A stretch of DNA of 64,000 nt from Auanema rhodensis (Eukaryota; Nematoda; Chromadorea; Rhabditida; Rhabditidae): positions 14,595,767-14,659,766 of the forward strand of contig OZ059898.1 of NCBI GenBank assembly GCA_964057225.1, in the 5' to 3' direction. The translations under genes and the position numbers were made by a program. Below are positions 51,240-61,605 of the stretch, piece by piece. The notes under the pieces are model-generated. The model did not search any database, was not told where the DNA came from, and was given only the letters and a program-made list of their open reading frames with translations. Position 1 is the stretch's first letter; each line of letters starts with the position of its first letter.

Positions 51240-51779
51240 TTAAAAGCCCCATTTAAAATGCAACTGTCTCACAAATTCTATAGGCTGTGAGATGGGCTCA
51301 TTGCTAGGCTCTAAATACTGCGAATACTCTGAATCCGCAGAGGTCCTTAGCAATAAGCCCATAGGAGACTGTTCATAAAACAAATAAATTTTAAACAAAA
51401 TTTTAGACATATAATCATAAAAATCATGAGGCTTATGCTCATACCAATTCCAAGGGGATGCGATTAAATTGGGGTTTTCATACCAATGCGCGCACAAATC
51501 GGTGAGGCACCATCGCCCAATAGCTGCAACCTCATCCGCTATTTCTTGCATTAGGGAGAAATTCACTAATCCCCTCCCCAGATAATGCATTTTTAAATCC
51601 TCGATAAACTAAAATTTTTTTTTATTATTAATATAACATGTTTCTTTGTTTTAACCAACCATCTTAATCATGTCTGGGTGAGGCCTATAAGCTAACACTT
51701 CGTCTTGATCATACAAGACGAGGTCAGCGTACAGCTTTCTCAAGACAAAAGTCATTCCCGATAGACCTTCATAAGCCAT
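51240..51779 (-). CDS. Antisense two-exon gene in the retrotransposon leader, 162 aa, unrecognised
   Basis: Exon 1 is 51779-51660 (40 codons from an ATG) and exon 2 is 51608-51240 (122 codons plus stop). They are joined across a 51-nt intron with a GTTGGT donor and an ATTTTAG acceptor, in frame. A TATA-like stretch lies upstream and AATAAA follows the stop. The peptide is ordinary in composition, with many Trp, Tyr, His and Leu (for example GRWCLTDLCAHW, ASPWNWYEH), no signal peptide or transmembrane helix, and no family I recognise. It is divergent from the long sense frame, with about 420 bases between. It could be an accessory protein of the element or a captured host gene. Confidence 0.55.
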
Positions 51780-52201
51780 TCTTTGATTTTTTTTTTTTTT
51801 TTTCCTTCTTCAGCTCTACAAATATAAAGAATCTTATGCATAAAAAGGGGACATAAAACGACTGAAAATCTCTCTCATACTTTCAAGAATTTAATTAGAG
51901 TAAAGTATTAAGATTGAGGCTGGAAAGAGCGAAGACCAACAAAATTTATAATTGATGAACATCTGTGAAAAAGAATAAAGAAAAGAGAATACGGTAGATA
52001 GGCGGAGCCAGATCTCAGGCCAAGATTTTAAAACTCTTTCTCATCTAATAACGACTCTCGGCGAAAGACGCCACGTCTCAATCTTCAAACTTTTCTTACT
52101 TTTCCCTATAACCGACCTGAATTTCTTGTCACTCATTCAACGTCAACATCCCCCATATAACGAAACACTCGCGGTTTTTCCAAACCAAGAGTGATTCCAA
52201 A
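51780..52201. other. Region between antisense gene and polyprotein
   Basis: It includes a T15-17 run near 51787-51803, which is a polypurine run on the antisense strand just upstream of that gene. The polyprotein frame is open from 52121, after an in-frame TGA at 52118-52120, but has no ATG before 53201. Confidence 0.5.
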
Positions 52202-55200
52202 GTGGCACGAAGATACTCTTCGGCCGTCCCTGCTCTATACCCTTCTGAGTCCAGTGACGACATCGCAGTCGCCAGTCGAACCAGAAGCCGCACTCGACTC
52301 CTCAGTGTTCAGATTGAAGAGCCTGAACAAGAGGTAAAACCCAAAGTCGAGAAAACCTTCATTCCTCGAGAAGGCACGTATTCACCTCCGGACAACACCG
52401 AAGAGGACCCTGATTTCTATATTCAGGACTACAATATTCAAACTTCAGCTTCAACTCCAAAGGTACACTCTTTTAAAAGTAATAAAAAGATTCAAAAAAT
52501 TCAAAAACCAAAACAAATAACCTCTAATACTTCACCAGCCACCCCCCACCTAAACTTATCAACTTTATCAGTTAATACTGATAACGATCTTGCATCTTCT
52601 TTTGAACTAACTCTAACACCGCAGGCATTTTCCACTCCGATAGAAAACTCACAACTTAATAAAACCTCATCTCTCACTATTCGCAAATCACCCTTATCAG
52701 TTATCACTGATAAGCTTGATTCGAAAAAGCTTGATTCTAAAAAGATTAATAAAAGAAAAACTAATACACCGCGTAGGCGCTCAACCTCTAATAATCCCAT
52801 AGAACCAAATCAGGAAATTACCGAAGTTTTGCCCTTATCACTAACTACTGATAAGTTCAAAAGTAAGAAATCTTTAACAGCTCGCTTAATAAAAGTTTTG
52901 AATTTGTCTCCAGGGGAGGTAACAACAGAACAAGTTGATAACTCTCTTCACGTATCCTCCAACCCAACCCTTAATAAGTCAGATAGCGCTATACCCAGCT
53001 CAAGCGTTTCAATACATTCGACGCCTCAGGCAACGAGTCGAGTTATCAAACTCCCAGGGAAGCGGTTCTCCTCAGCCGCCCCTACCATTAGTTATCCAAC
53101 ATCTGGTAACTCGAAAAAGGGAGGTAAGAACTTAACGGCGAGAAGCTCAGGCAGTAAAGGGATTACGTCATCTCGCACATACCCTGAGGATATACCAACC
53201 ATGACGGAGACACCACGTCTTCCGGGAGCTGGTAAATCTACCATTGCGCACGCATTAAGCTCACCTTATTGCCCCATATACGACGGAAGTCGTAACTTTA
53301 GAGATTTCGTGGCAAAGTTTAATACCTTTTCTAACGCCTTAGGCTTAGTGATGCCCGAAAGACTAACTATTTTACCATTACTATTGAAAAATGATAGAGC
53401 AGAGGAAGCTTATTTAGAGCTACCTGACAAGGTCAGAACAGCTGGACCTTGGGTTACCCTAATAGAAGAGTTAACATCCAAGCTGTGTCCCGAATACAAT
53501 CAAGACCCTGCCCTTATCACACTTCAAAACAGCACTCAAGGCGATTTATCAATTGATGGTTTTGCACAAACGTTAAGAAACCTCAGCTTAAATGCTTTCT
53601 CTAATAGTGATACTCATAAAGATCACATTCTGAGGTCCACATTTTTGAGAGGCTTGAAAAATACGATACGCCCAGGGGTAATTCGAGCAAAACCCAAAAC
53701 TTTTGCTGAGGCTGTTGATAGTGCTCGCTGGGAGGAATCAATTGCAAACCAAGTAGCAGACCCTCAGGCGCTATTGGTTAACGCAATTGAAAGAACTTTC
53801 CCCCCGCGCAGAAACAATGGTGGGAGAGGTATGGCAAGAGGTTATCAATCTTTTAATAATAAAAATTATCAAAATTATAATAATTATAACAATTATCATC
53901 CAAACTTTCAAAACAATCAAAATTATCATAAATTTTCAAAAAATCAAAAAGGCTGGAATTTCCAAAACCCATTTGCTAGGAACCGCAATTTTGGTGACCG
54001 CGGTCGAAATTATCAGAATCAAAATCAAAATGGGTATCAAAGAAGCCATAATGCATCACAAAATCAAGAAATGAGCAATAATAGACAGAGAAATAACAGT
54101 ACCTTTAGGGGAAATAACAACAATAGAGGCAGAGGTAGAGGCTCAAGAGTCAATAATTTGACTCTGATATCTCCTTTGACTTTAGCCGTAGCTTTATCAG
54201 TAATCTTATCACTGGTTACAACAGCTGAAGCATACCAGCTATGTACTAAAGCTACTGGAGGAGCCCTTCTCCGTCCCCCATCTCTCCGAAAATGCTTATT
54301 ACCACCAATAAAGCATATCTTACGAACAAAAGTTCATCTTTATACAAGGAATCAAACGGCACATGAATGGGATGCATGGAGATGCTCCAAAGAAATTCAT
54401 AAAATGTGTATCAGAGACCTTTTGTTCCTTAGAGATACCAATACAACGATAGCGAGAATTGAAAAGATACCAGCTGCAGAATGCAGACTGGCAGTGAGAG
54501 ATAGAAGATGGAATTGGAGTGAATTAAAGAAGATCGACAGCATAACATATGCAACTGACGAGCCTTCCTTCTCGCCAGGCCGATCTTTTAATAATGAACT
54601 ATGTGAAGAGAAAGCCAGATTGGTTATCGAAAAAGGGGTTATGACACGGATGCCAGATGAAACTATAATCTCCAATTTAATACTAAATACTGAAGGATGC
54701 TTAGCGCATCATGGAGAATGTGCATCAGATACCTCAATCATCATATGGGAGAAACAGCCTTATGAATATCGATGCAACTATATCGACATGAGTGAATATG
54801 ATGTGATAATTGGAGACGGCATTATTCTGTTACCAACCACTCAATCAGCCCTTGTAATCGATCAAAAAGAGATACCGAAGCAAATATCTTCTTGTTTTAA
54901 ACAGCCAATCTTCCACACCACAACTGGCAATTACATTCTCTTACCACAGTACCCAAATGACACCAATATCCATGTTTTAATAGAGAGAGAATATAAGAAA
55001 CTTCCGGCGAAAAGAGATAAAAGAGCAATTGCGGAATGCACGGTTGAATTAAACAAGGAGTGGATACAAAAACAGGAAGATTTTGAAACTTTAATATTAA
55101 ATATTTGTCCTTATCCTTTCTTACGACCGGTGATGAGTAATCCTGGTATTTATCAGATAATACCGCTTATAAAGGCCAGACGAGCTGTCAACCCTTCATA

Positions 55201-58200
55201 TTCAATTATTGATTGGGTTTCAGCACATCCCGAGAAGTTTTATTTCTTCTTAAGAAGTCCCGTATCTGATAAATCCATACAACGTTTCCTTCAAACATAC
55301 GAAATACACGACCCTGAGGAAGCAATACTTTATTTTCTTGCGCAAAAGGAACTGGCAGCAACCACTCGCGGCGCTATACGGTATTTAACCTCAAAACAAT
55401 TATTAGAACAGATAGGTGACAGATTAACAGCACACGAATTTGACGAAAAACTACTAGAAAAGAACGGATCCTACCGCGAAAGAGCCGAAAGCATAGCGAT
55501 GGAGCTAGCTTATACACCGGTAATATTTGAAAACAATCTGTCGGTACCATCAAGGCAAGAGGTTTTAAAATCCTTTGTGAACATGCCGCCTATCCGACCA
55601 ACTTTAACAACTGACAATGCTGATGAGCGTATAGTACTTAGAAATACACTTTACTTATACCATAACTTGATGACATTGCGAGTAATAAGGCCAAATAAAA
55701 CAGCAGCAGCCGTAGATGATGAAAAGTTCCGACAATTAACAATCAATGTGCCAGATACCAACAAACTATATCGAGATAAAGATTCTAACTACGGTATATC
55801 GATGGGCCCCCACCCTCGCATTCAAACCCCAAGCGCGGATACACGCCAGCTACTTATAAAAACATTTTTACCACTGTTAGAGGATATTGAAACACCGCCT
55901 TATCTGACTAGAAGACTGTCATTAACGACAACAACGGACAAACCCGCTTCACTAGTTCAGGAGACAACTATAAGCTATACGACTCGGATTCCGACGACAA
56001 CCATAGTTGACACGACAACAGCCGTGATAACTACGACTCTCTCGCCAACAACATTAGCAACAGTCACTGACACGGCGTCACGAACCTTAAGGAAACAAAG
56101 AACATCATCTCCACCCGTAGAAACCAGAGAAATTCAGGCTCAGGCAACGTATACAGCGTCAAAAGTGAACAACGAAATACAATTCAACCTCAACGTATCT
56201 CGCAGAATAGCTCAAGATCATCTACAATATACAACAACACTCATACAAGAAGAGCTACAGAAACATTTTATGGAATCTTATGAATCCATATGTGAGATTC
56301 AAAATAGATACCTCGAGCTATGGCGTTCTATTTTACACATAGAACCCACAATAGCAATGAGGACTATTTTAGGAAGAGAGGATATTGCAGCCCGTTTCGT
56401 AGGCAGCGATATAGTTCATGTTCATATATGCTTACCTCTTCAACCTAAAGCTGTTTATCATAATCATAAGATCAATGATACATGCTATTTGGAAACACCA
56501 GTAATAACAGAAGATGAGAGATTATATTTTGCTGCTCCAGGATCAAGAGACTTATTAACACATGGAAAAGAGATAGATTGCGAACATGTACCAACAGATG
56601 TGTACTATCAAAATGGAGAATGGATAAATATAAATGGATCGGTTGAAGTAAAACCAATATCACTCTTTGATAAAGCGCAATACCACCAATTAACACCTTT
56701 AAAGTTCACAGGCGCTAACTTATACACCAATTTATCATTGAGAGTTTACTCAATGTCAACAGCTATTGCATATGGAGCAAGTTTAGCATCCATACGACAG
56801 AACCATGTTTTACATACTATTCACAACGATCCAAAGATTACGTCAGCCTTTAATCTTTTGAAAAAGGGCAGTGACTATATCTCTAAAGCAGCTGAGTTCA
56901 CAACTTCCGCCTGGACTAGCGTAAAACAATTTCTAATAGGTTCAATTGAGAGAACACTCATCTTTATAGGATCAATAGTCACGATTGCCGCAGTATTAAT
57001 AATTTTTTTCGTTGTTGCTAAATTTTGGTTCTTCAGAGCCACTCCACTAACCGTAATGCATGTCCATGAAATAGATAATGAGCCCCCAGGCTATGAAGAA
57101 ACATTGGAACTTGTAAGCCGCCCAGACCAACAGATGCCAGATAACATCATGAAGCAATACTATCCTGCTTTAGTAACATTTATTCCAATCGCAATACCAT
57201 TTGTTGCTTCTATTGCATCAGCGGAAACAAAGTTACCATTAATATATATATCAGTTGAAGATAAACTGATTTTAGCTTTATGGGATTCAGGCTCATCAGT
57301 GTCATATGTTAGGCTCTCCACCCTCAAATATCTGAACATGGCCGAAAATGTCAAGAAGAGACATTTAGTAGCGATGGCAGCCAACAAGTCCACTTTCACA
57401 TTTTATGGAAAGATAAATCTTGTAATTGAAATTGCCGGCTACGAGATCGAACACACCTTTTTGGTCTCAAACGATCATGACTGTCCTGCTCCCGCTTTAA
57501 TTGGACTAGATTTCATGAAAGCGCTTGACAGCGAAAACATCGACGTCAGCCTTAAACCATCCAAGAAGAGGTTGGAGATTGGAAACAATGCCATCCCATT
57601 AATAGGAAACGAATCTATTAAGCATACGGAGATAACTGTGAATATCATTAATTTAAGAACAAAAACATTAAAGCCTGATGAAGAGGCACCTATCCCAATA
57701 AAGACAGATAAACCACTAGAATCTAACGAAGTGGTTGTCTTAGGGGATAGTGGAAGCGCATTAAAATCATTATATCCAACTGCGTTTCGTGATACCAGTG
57801 GAGTATATGTTATGTTCCGTAACGATACCGATGAAACAATAGCTATGGAAGCTAATTCAGTCATTGGACAGGCAATAATTGGAGAAATTCCGGCTTGTGA
57901 ACCCTTTAAGCATAAGCCAATTCTACCATATGTTCCGCCAGAAGCCGATTGGGAGAGTAAACTACCATATTTTCCAAGAGACTTCATAAAAGATCTTGAT
58001 CTAGAGAATGCTGATCTCACGAAAGAAGAAAAACATGAGCTTACAAAAATAATTGAAAGCTATCGTGAGGCATTTCTTAACGAGGACAGGAAAATAGGCT
58101 TATTTAAAGGTCCTATAGAGCATACCATACCATTGAGAACAGATATGGATATGCCAAAGCCGAGAATAACACGTATTCCCTTAGGAAAACAGGAAGAAAT

Positions 58201-60907
58201 TGAAAAACAAGTCAAAGAAATGCTTGAGCAAGGCATAATAGAGCCTTCTACATCTCTATTTAATAGCCCTGTAGTACTAGTTAAGAAGAAAGATGACACG
58301 TATAGGTTTGTGACAGATTTTCGAGCTTTAAATAATGTCACACGCAAGCAAACTTATGTCATTCCAAGCATTTCTGACATAGTTGATTTGGCAGCAGGCG
58401 CCCAATTTTTCTCAAACTTCGATTTAGTGTCAGGATTTTTTCAAATATCCTTGAGAAAATCAGATCGACCACTAACAGCATTTACGACCACATCCGGCAC
58501 ATACCAGTACAAACGGATGCCGATGGGCCTTTGTGGAGCCCCTCATACCTTTCAAACAGCAGTAAGGTATTTGCAAAGTAAATGTTCTTGTAAACTATTT
58601 GTTTATTTGGACGATCTATTAGTTATATCTGATACAAGAGAACAACATCTCAAAGATATCGATGATTTACTGCAAGCAGTAGAAGAATTGGGAATGAAGA
58701 TAAAGCTTAAGAAATGCGCTTTTGCTCAACCAGAAGTGAAATTTCTAGGACTTATTGTAGGACGTCAAGGTATAAAACCTGACCCTCAAAAAGTCGCCGC
58801 CATACAAGATTATCCGGCACCAAAGAATGCAACAGGTGTACGAGCATTCTTGGGAATGGTTGGATTCTTTCGCAAATTCATGAAAGATTTTGCACGTATC
58901 GCAAGCCCTTTATACGATCTGACAAAGGCAGATACTGAATTCAAATGGGAAAACAAACATAAAGAAGCTTTAGACCTCCTTAAAAGAAGTTTAATACAGG
59001 CACCCGTTTTAAGCCCACCTAAATCGGACCGCTTGTTTATAGTTGAAAGCGACGGTAGTAACATCGCCATAGGTGCTGTATTATTACAACCGGAAGATCC
59101 AAAACAACCTCTGAAAAATCTACACCCTATCGCATTTGCAAGCAGAAAACTAGTTAAAGCCGAACGTAACTACGCACCAATCGAGATAGAAGCATTAGGC
59201 CTTGTATATGCATTAAATCAATTCCGTACATACATTCTTGGAACTCATACTATATGTATTACGGACCATCGACCCCTTACCAGCTTAATGACACGCAGAG
59301 ACTTATTTGGTCGTCTTGCGAAGTTCCAGCTGGTCATCCAAGAATATGATATTGAAATAAAATATCGCGCAGGCCAATTAAATAAAGTATGCGATGCTCT
59401 ATCTCGATATATAGGTGAAGAAGCTAACGATGCTAAGCCGGAAACAAAGAAGAAGAAAATAGAAGAAATTCACATTAACGCCATAAATACACCAACAATA
59501 AAGGAAATTCAACTAAACACCCCTTGGATTAAACGGACGATAGCGGAGATTGAATATAGAGCACAAAAGAACATGACAGCTAATGACAGATATTGTGTCA
59601 TAAATGACTTGCTCTATACAAAACCAACAGACAAAAAGCCACAACCCGCTATCGTAATACCACAAGAACACCCCATAATTGAGGAAATAATCAAAGTTTT
59701 TCATGAGGATCCTACAATTGCAGCACATCAAGGAATTATTAAAACAAAAGAAGCAATTCTAAGAAGATTCTATTGGACAAATATGCAGAACGACATTACT
59801 ATATTTATCAAGAACTGCATTAAATGTGCTCAAAGAAAAAAAGATCCACATTCCATGACGGTACAACCAATAGGTCATTTTGAGATACCAAGCAAGCCAT
59901 TTGAACGAGTCCACATGGACGTAATGGGACCATTTCCCCCTTCAAAAAGAAACTGTACCTACGTCATTACCATGCAAGACGCATTTACAAAATGGTCAAC
60001 AACAATTGCTGTACCACAAATAACAACGGAAATCACAATTGACCGATTTCTAAGACATTTCGTTTACATTTTTGGACCACCCCATCGCTTGATCACCGAT
60101 AGAGGTTCGAACTTTGTATCTAAAAAGTTCGAAGAAATGTGTACTAAACTTGGAATCAAACATGAACCAACACTACCACACCAAAAGAACTCAAATGGAC
60201 AAGTGGAAAGACTTCACAGAACCCTCGAAGAAGGATTAACCCACTACTTAAAAGAGGACCTTAGTGACTGGGATACTGTATTACCAAAAATCACTTTTGC
60301 TATCAACAATATTCAGCACGCGACTACAGGGATTGCGCCATACATTGCATTATTTGGTAAAGAATGCAGAATGTCAATGGACGCTGAATTACCAGAAACG
60401 ATCACTCAGATTCAAGAAATTTCTGAAGAATTACTCCAAAGAAGACCAGATATGGACAAGAGAGACGAAATAATAAAGAACCGCATAGCTAAAAATCAAG
60501 AAAATGCGAAAAAGAAGAAGGATAGAACGCAAAGAACACACCATAGAGACATTCAATCGGGCGACATGGTGATGACGACTATAAAATCACACCAAATCGG
60601 CCAAAAGCTTCGGAAAAGCTATGATGGACCATACGAAGTCATCAACGTAGAAGGATCAAAAGTTCAAATCAGAAATTCATCAGGAAAACTACAAGATATC
60701 CACAAAGATAACTTGAAAATCTTCTCTCCTGCTTCACAAAACATCTCTTACAACACTCGCGCAAGGTTTCGAGAAAGTCAAGCAGAAGAAGATAGCGACA
60801 TCGAAATAATAGAAGTGATCAACAGGAACAACAAGGATAGCATAGATACAGAGCCAGAAGATGAAAATGAAGACGAAATATGGCTTCCGAGGAATGAAGA
60901 AGAATAA
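52202..60907 (+). CDS. Gag / envelope-like / Pol polyprotein, single frame, up to 2901 aa
   Basis: Positions count from the GTG at 52202 (near-cognate, A at -3, G at +4); the first ATG is codon 334. Domain order: Ser/Thr/Lys-rich leader (1-340); Gag capsid-like domain (about 354-535); N/Q/RG-rich segment without a CCHC knuckle (535-650); hydrophobic signal/anchor (about 653-677); a long region with many N-glycosylation sequons and cysteines, with dibasic sites KRDKR (937-941) and RKQR (1297-1300), the latter after a Thr-rich mucin-like tract; transmembrane helix (about 1585-1611); PPGY (1628-1631); another hydrophobic stretch (1656-1676); aspartic protease DSGSS (D1695); reverse transcriptase with YLDD (2135-2138); RNase H (D2284); integrase zinc finger (about 2490-2542) and catalytic D2573, D2633, E2669 (35 residues between the last two); GPY motif (2809). 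No stop or frameshift interrupts it, so the copy may be active. Confidence 0.93.
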   Translation: MARRYSSAVPALYPSESSDDIAVASRTRSRTRLLSVQIEEPEQEVKPKVEKTFIPREGTYSPPDNTEEDPDFYIQDYNIQTSASTPKVHSFKSNKKIQKIQKPKQITSNTSPATPHLNLSTLSVNTDNDLASSFELTLTPQAFSTPIENSQLNKTSSLTIRKSPLSVITDKLDSKKLDSKKINKRKTNTPRRRSTSNNPIEPNQEITEVLPLSLTTDKFKSKKSLTARLIKVLNLSPGEVTTEQVDNSLHVSSNPTLNKSDSAIPSSSVSIHSTPQATSRVIKLPGKRFSSAAPTISYPTSGNSKKGGKNLTARSSGSKGITSSRTYPEDIPTMTETPRLPGAGKSTIAHALSSPYCPIYDGSRNFRDFVAKFNTFSNALGLVMPERLTILPLLLKNDRAEEAYLELPDKVRTAGPWVTLIEELTSKLCPEYNQDPALITLQNSTQGDLSIDGFAQTLRNLSLNAFSNSDTHKDHILRSTFLRGLKNTIRPGVIRAKPKTFAEAVDSARWEESIANQVADPQALLVNAIERTFPPRRNNGGRGMARGYQSFNNKNYQNYNNYNNYHPNFQNNQNYHKFSKNQKGWNFQNPFARNRNFGDRGRNYQNQNQNGYQRSHNASQNQEMSNNRQRNNSTFRGNNNNRGRGRGSRVNNLTLISPLTLAVALSVILSLVTTAEAYQLCTKATGGALLRPPSLRKCLLPPIKHILRTKVHLYTRNQTAHEWDAWRCSKEIHKMCIRDLLFLRDTNTTIARIEKIPAAECRLAVRDRRWNWSELKKIDSITYATDEPSFSPGRSFNNELCEEKARLVIEKGVMTRMPDETIISNLILNTEGCLAHHGECASDTSIIIWEKQPYEYRCNYIDMSEYDVIIGDGIILLPTTQSALVIDQKEIPKQISSCFKQPIFHTTTGNYILLPQYPNDTNIHVLIEREYKKLPAKRDKRAIAECTVELNKEWIQKQEDFETLILNICPYPFLRPVMSNPGIYQIIPLIKARRAVNPSYSIIDWVSAHPEKFYFFLRSPVSDKSIQRFLQTYEIHDPEEAILYFLAQKELAATTRGAIRYLTSKQLLEQIGDRLTAHEFDEKLLEKNGSYRERAESIAMELAYTPVIFENNLSVPSRQEVLKSFVNMPPIRPTLTTDNADERIVLRNTLYLYHNLMTLRVIRPNKTAAAVDDEKFRQLTINVPDTNKLYRDKDSNYGISMGPHPRIQTPSADTRQLLIKTFLPLLEDIETPPYLTRRLSLTTTTDKPASLVQETTISYTTRIPTTTIVDTTTAVITTTLSPTTLATVTDTASRTLRKQRTSSPPVETREIQAQATYTASKVNNEIQFNLNVSRRIAQDHLQYTTTLIQEELQKHFMESYESICEIQNRYLELWRSILHIEPTIAMRTILGREDIAARFVGSDIVHVHICLPLQPKAVYHNHKINDTCYLETPVITEDERLYFAAPGSRDLLTHGKEIDCEHVPTDVYYQNGEWININGSVEVKPISLFDKAQYHQLTPLKFTGANLYTNLSLRVYSMSTAIAYGASLASIRQNHVLHTIHNDPKITSAFNLLKKGSDYISKAAEFTTSAWTSVKQFLIGSIERTLIFIGSIVTIAAVLIIFFVVAKFWFFRATPLTVMHVHEIDNEPPGYEETLELVSRPDQQMPDNIMKQYYPALVTFIPIAIPFVASIASAETKLPLIYISVEDKLILALWDSGSSVSYVRLSTLKYLNMAENVKKRHLVAMAANKSTFTFYGKINLVIEIAGYEIEHTFLVSNDHDCPAPALIGLDFMKALDSENIDVSLKPSKKRLEIGNNAIPLIGNESIKHTEITVNIINLRTKTLKPDEEAPIPIKTDKPLESNEVVVLGDSGSALKSLYPTAFRDTSGVYVMFRNDTDETIAMEANSVIGQAIIGEIPACEPFKHKPILPYVPPEADWESKLPYFPRDFIKDLDLENADLTKEEKHELTKIIESYREAFLNEDRKIGLFKGPIEHTIPLRTDMDMPKPRITRIPLGKQEEIEKQVKEMLEQGIIEPSTSLFNSPVVLVKKKDDTYRFVTDFRALNNVTRKQTYVIPSISDIVDLAAGAQFFSNFDLVSGFFQISLRKSDRPLTAFTTTSGTYQYKRMPMGLCGAPHTFQTAVRYLQSKCSCKLFVYLDDLLVISDTREQHLKDIDDLLQAVEELGMKIKLKKCAFAQPEVKFLGLIVGRQGIKPDPQKVAAIQDYPAPKNATGVRAFLGMVGFFRKFMKDFARIASPLYDLTKADTEFKWENKHKEALDLLKRSLIQAPVLSPPKSDRLFIVESDGSNIAIGAVLLQPEDPKQPLKNLHPIAFASRKLVKAERNYAPIEIEALGLVYALNQFRTYILGTHTICITDHRPLTSLMTRRDLFGRLAKFQLVIQEYDIEIKYRAGQLNKVCDALSRYIGEEANDAKPETKKKKIEEIHINAINTPTIKEIQLNTPWIKRTIAEIEYRAQKNMTANDRYCVINDLLYTKPTDKKPQPAIVIPQEHPIIEEIIKVFHEDPTIAAHQGIIKTKEAILRRFYWTNMQNDITIFIKNCIKCAQRKKDPHSMTVQPIGHFEIPSKPFERVHMDVMGPFPPSKRNCTYVITMQDAFTKWSTTIAVPQITTEITIDRFLRHFVYIFGPPHRLITDRGSNFVSKKFEEMCTKLGIKHEPTLPHQKNSNGQVERLHRTLEEGLTHYLKEDLSDWDTVLPKITFAINNIQHATTGIAPYIALFGKECRMSMDAELPETITQIQEISEELLQRRPDMDKRDEIIKNRIAKNQENAKKKKDRTQRTHHRDIQSGDMVMTTIKSHQIGQKLRKSYDGPYEVINVEGSKVQIRNSSGKLQDIHKDNLKIFSPASQNISYNTRARFRESQAEEDSDIEIIEVINRNNKDSIDTEPEDENEDEIWLPRNEEE

Positions 60908-61594
60908 CAACAAGATAATGCTACGTTATTTAAATTATTGTAACAAAATAACGATGAATTAGAAAAAAAAAATTAATGCTAAATAACATTCAAAATAAAA
61001 ATAGCATTTAATAGAGATTGAGAAAGGAAAAATAAGGCAAATTCTAAACGAGGAGATGTTATGACTAATGGTTCCAAGTTACCGTAATCCTATGCGGACT
61101 AGAGGACATTTTGACAACCTTCCGAGCTCCATGTGCCTCTCCAAATAAGATGAGATAAACACTGGTAGGCGTATCAACCACAATTTCATCTTAAGTGGTA
61201 GTCTCCATTAGTAATCAAGGATTCACTCTGGGAGACATATGGAGACACATTATTAAATCATAATCTCGGTTCAATTTAGAAATGAGTACTTCTTGAGACC
61301 ATTAGTCAAAATAATAACATATTCCCATTCATTACTAGACCCTTATTCTACAATCTCTATTAGGAAATGCTTCAATATTAAGAGAATTAATTTATGAAAT
61401 TAATAATATTCTAATTCATCGTTACTTTATATTATATCGAACCCTTCTTATAAATTATTGTAATTTTGTTTTTATACTAATTAAAACTCTATCATACTAT
61501 AGTTATTGTGAAGCTAAAACAATTGAACTCTAAAACTCAGTTACATATAAGCCCAAATTTTTGTTTAAAATATCGCGAGGTCGCGACAATCTTT
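60908..61594. other. Retrotransposon 3' non-coding region
   Basis: About 690 bases after the stop have no frame of note; in particular there is no env gene in the place where retroviruses and errantiviruses carry it. Confidence 0.6.
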
Positions 61595-61603
61595 GAAAAA
61601 GGG
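61595..61603 (+). other. Polypurine tract
   Basis: GAAAAAGGG ends two bases (CA) before the 3' LTR; two extra bases fit removal by integrase 3' processing. Confidence 0.75.
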
Positions 61604-61605
61604 CA

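Noticed and set aside
53787..54074. 95-codon +1 frame over the Asn-rich Gag segment
   Set aside because: It is a shadow produced by AAT/TAT/CAA-rich codons; the main frame continues through.
57475..58020. 181-codon antisense frame within pol
   Set aside because: It lies wholly opposite conserved protease and linker coding sequence and lacks the start, splice and poly(A) context seen for the antisense leader gene.
60908..61605. Search for a conventional env gene after pol
   Set aside because: No frame longer than a few tens of codons; the envelope-like region is upstream of pol instead.
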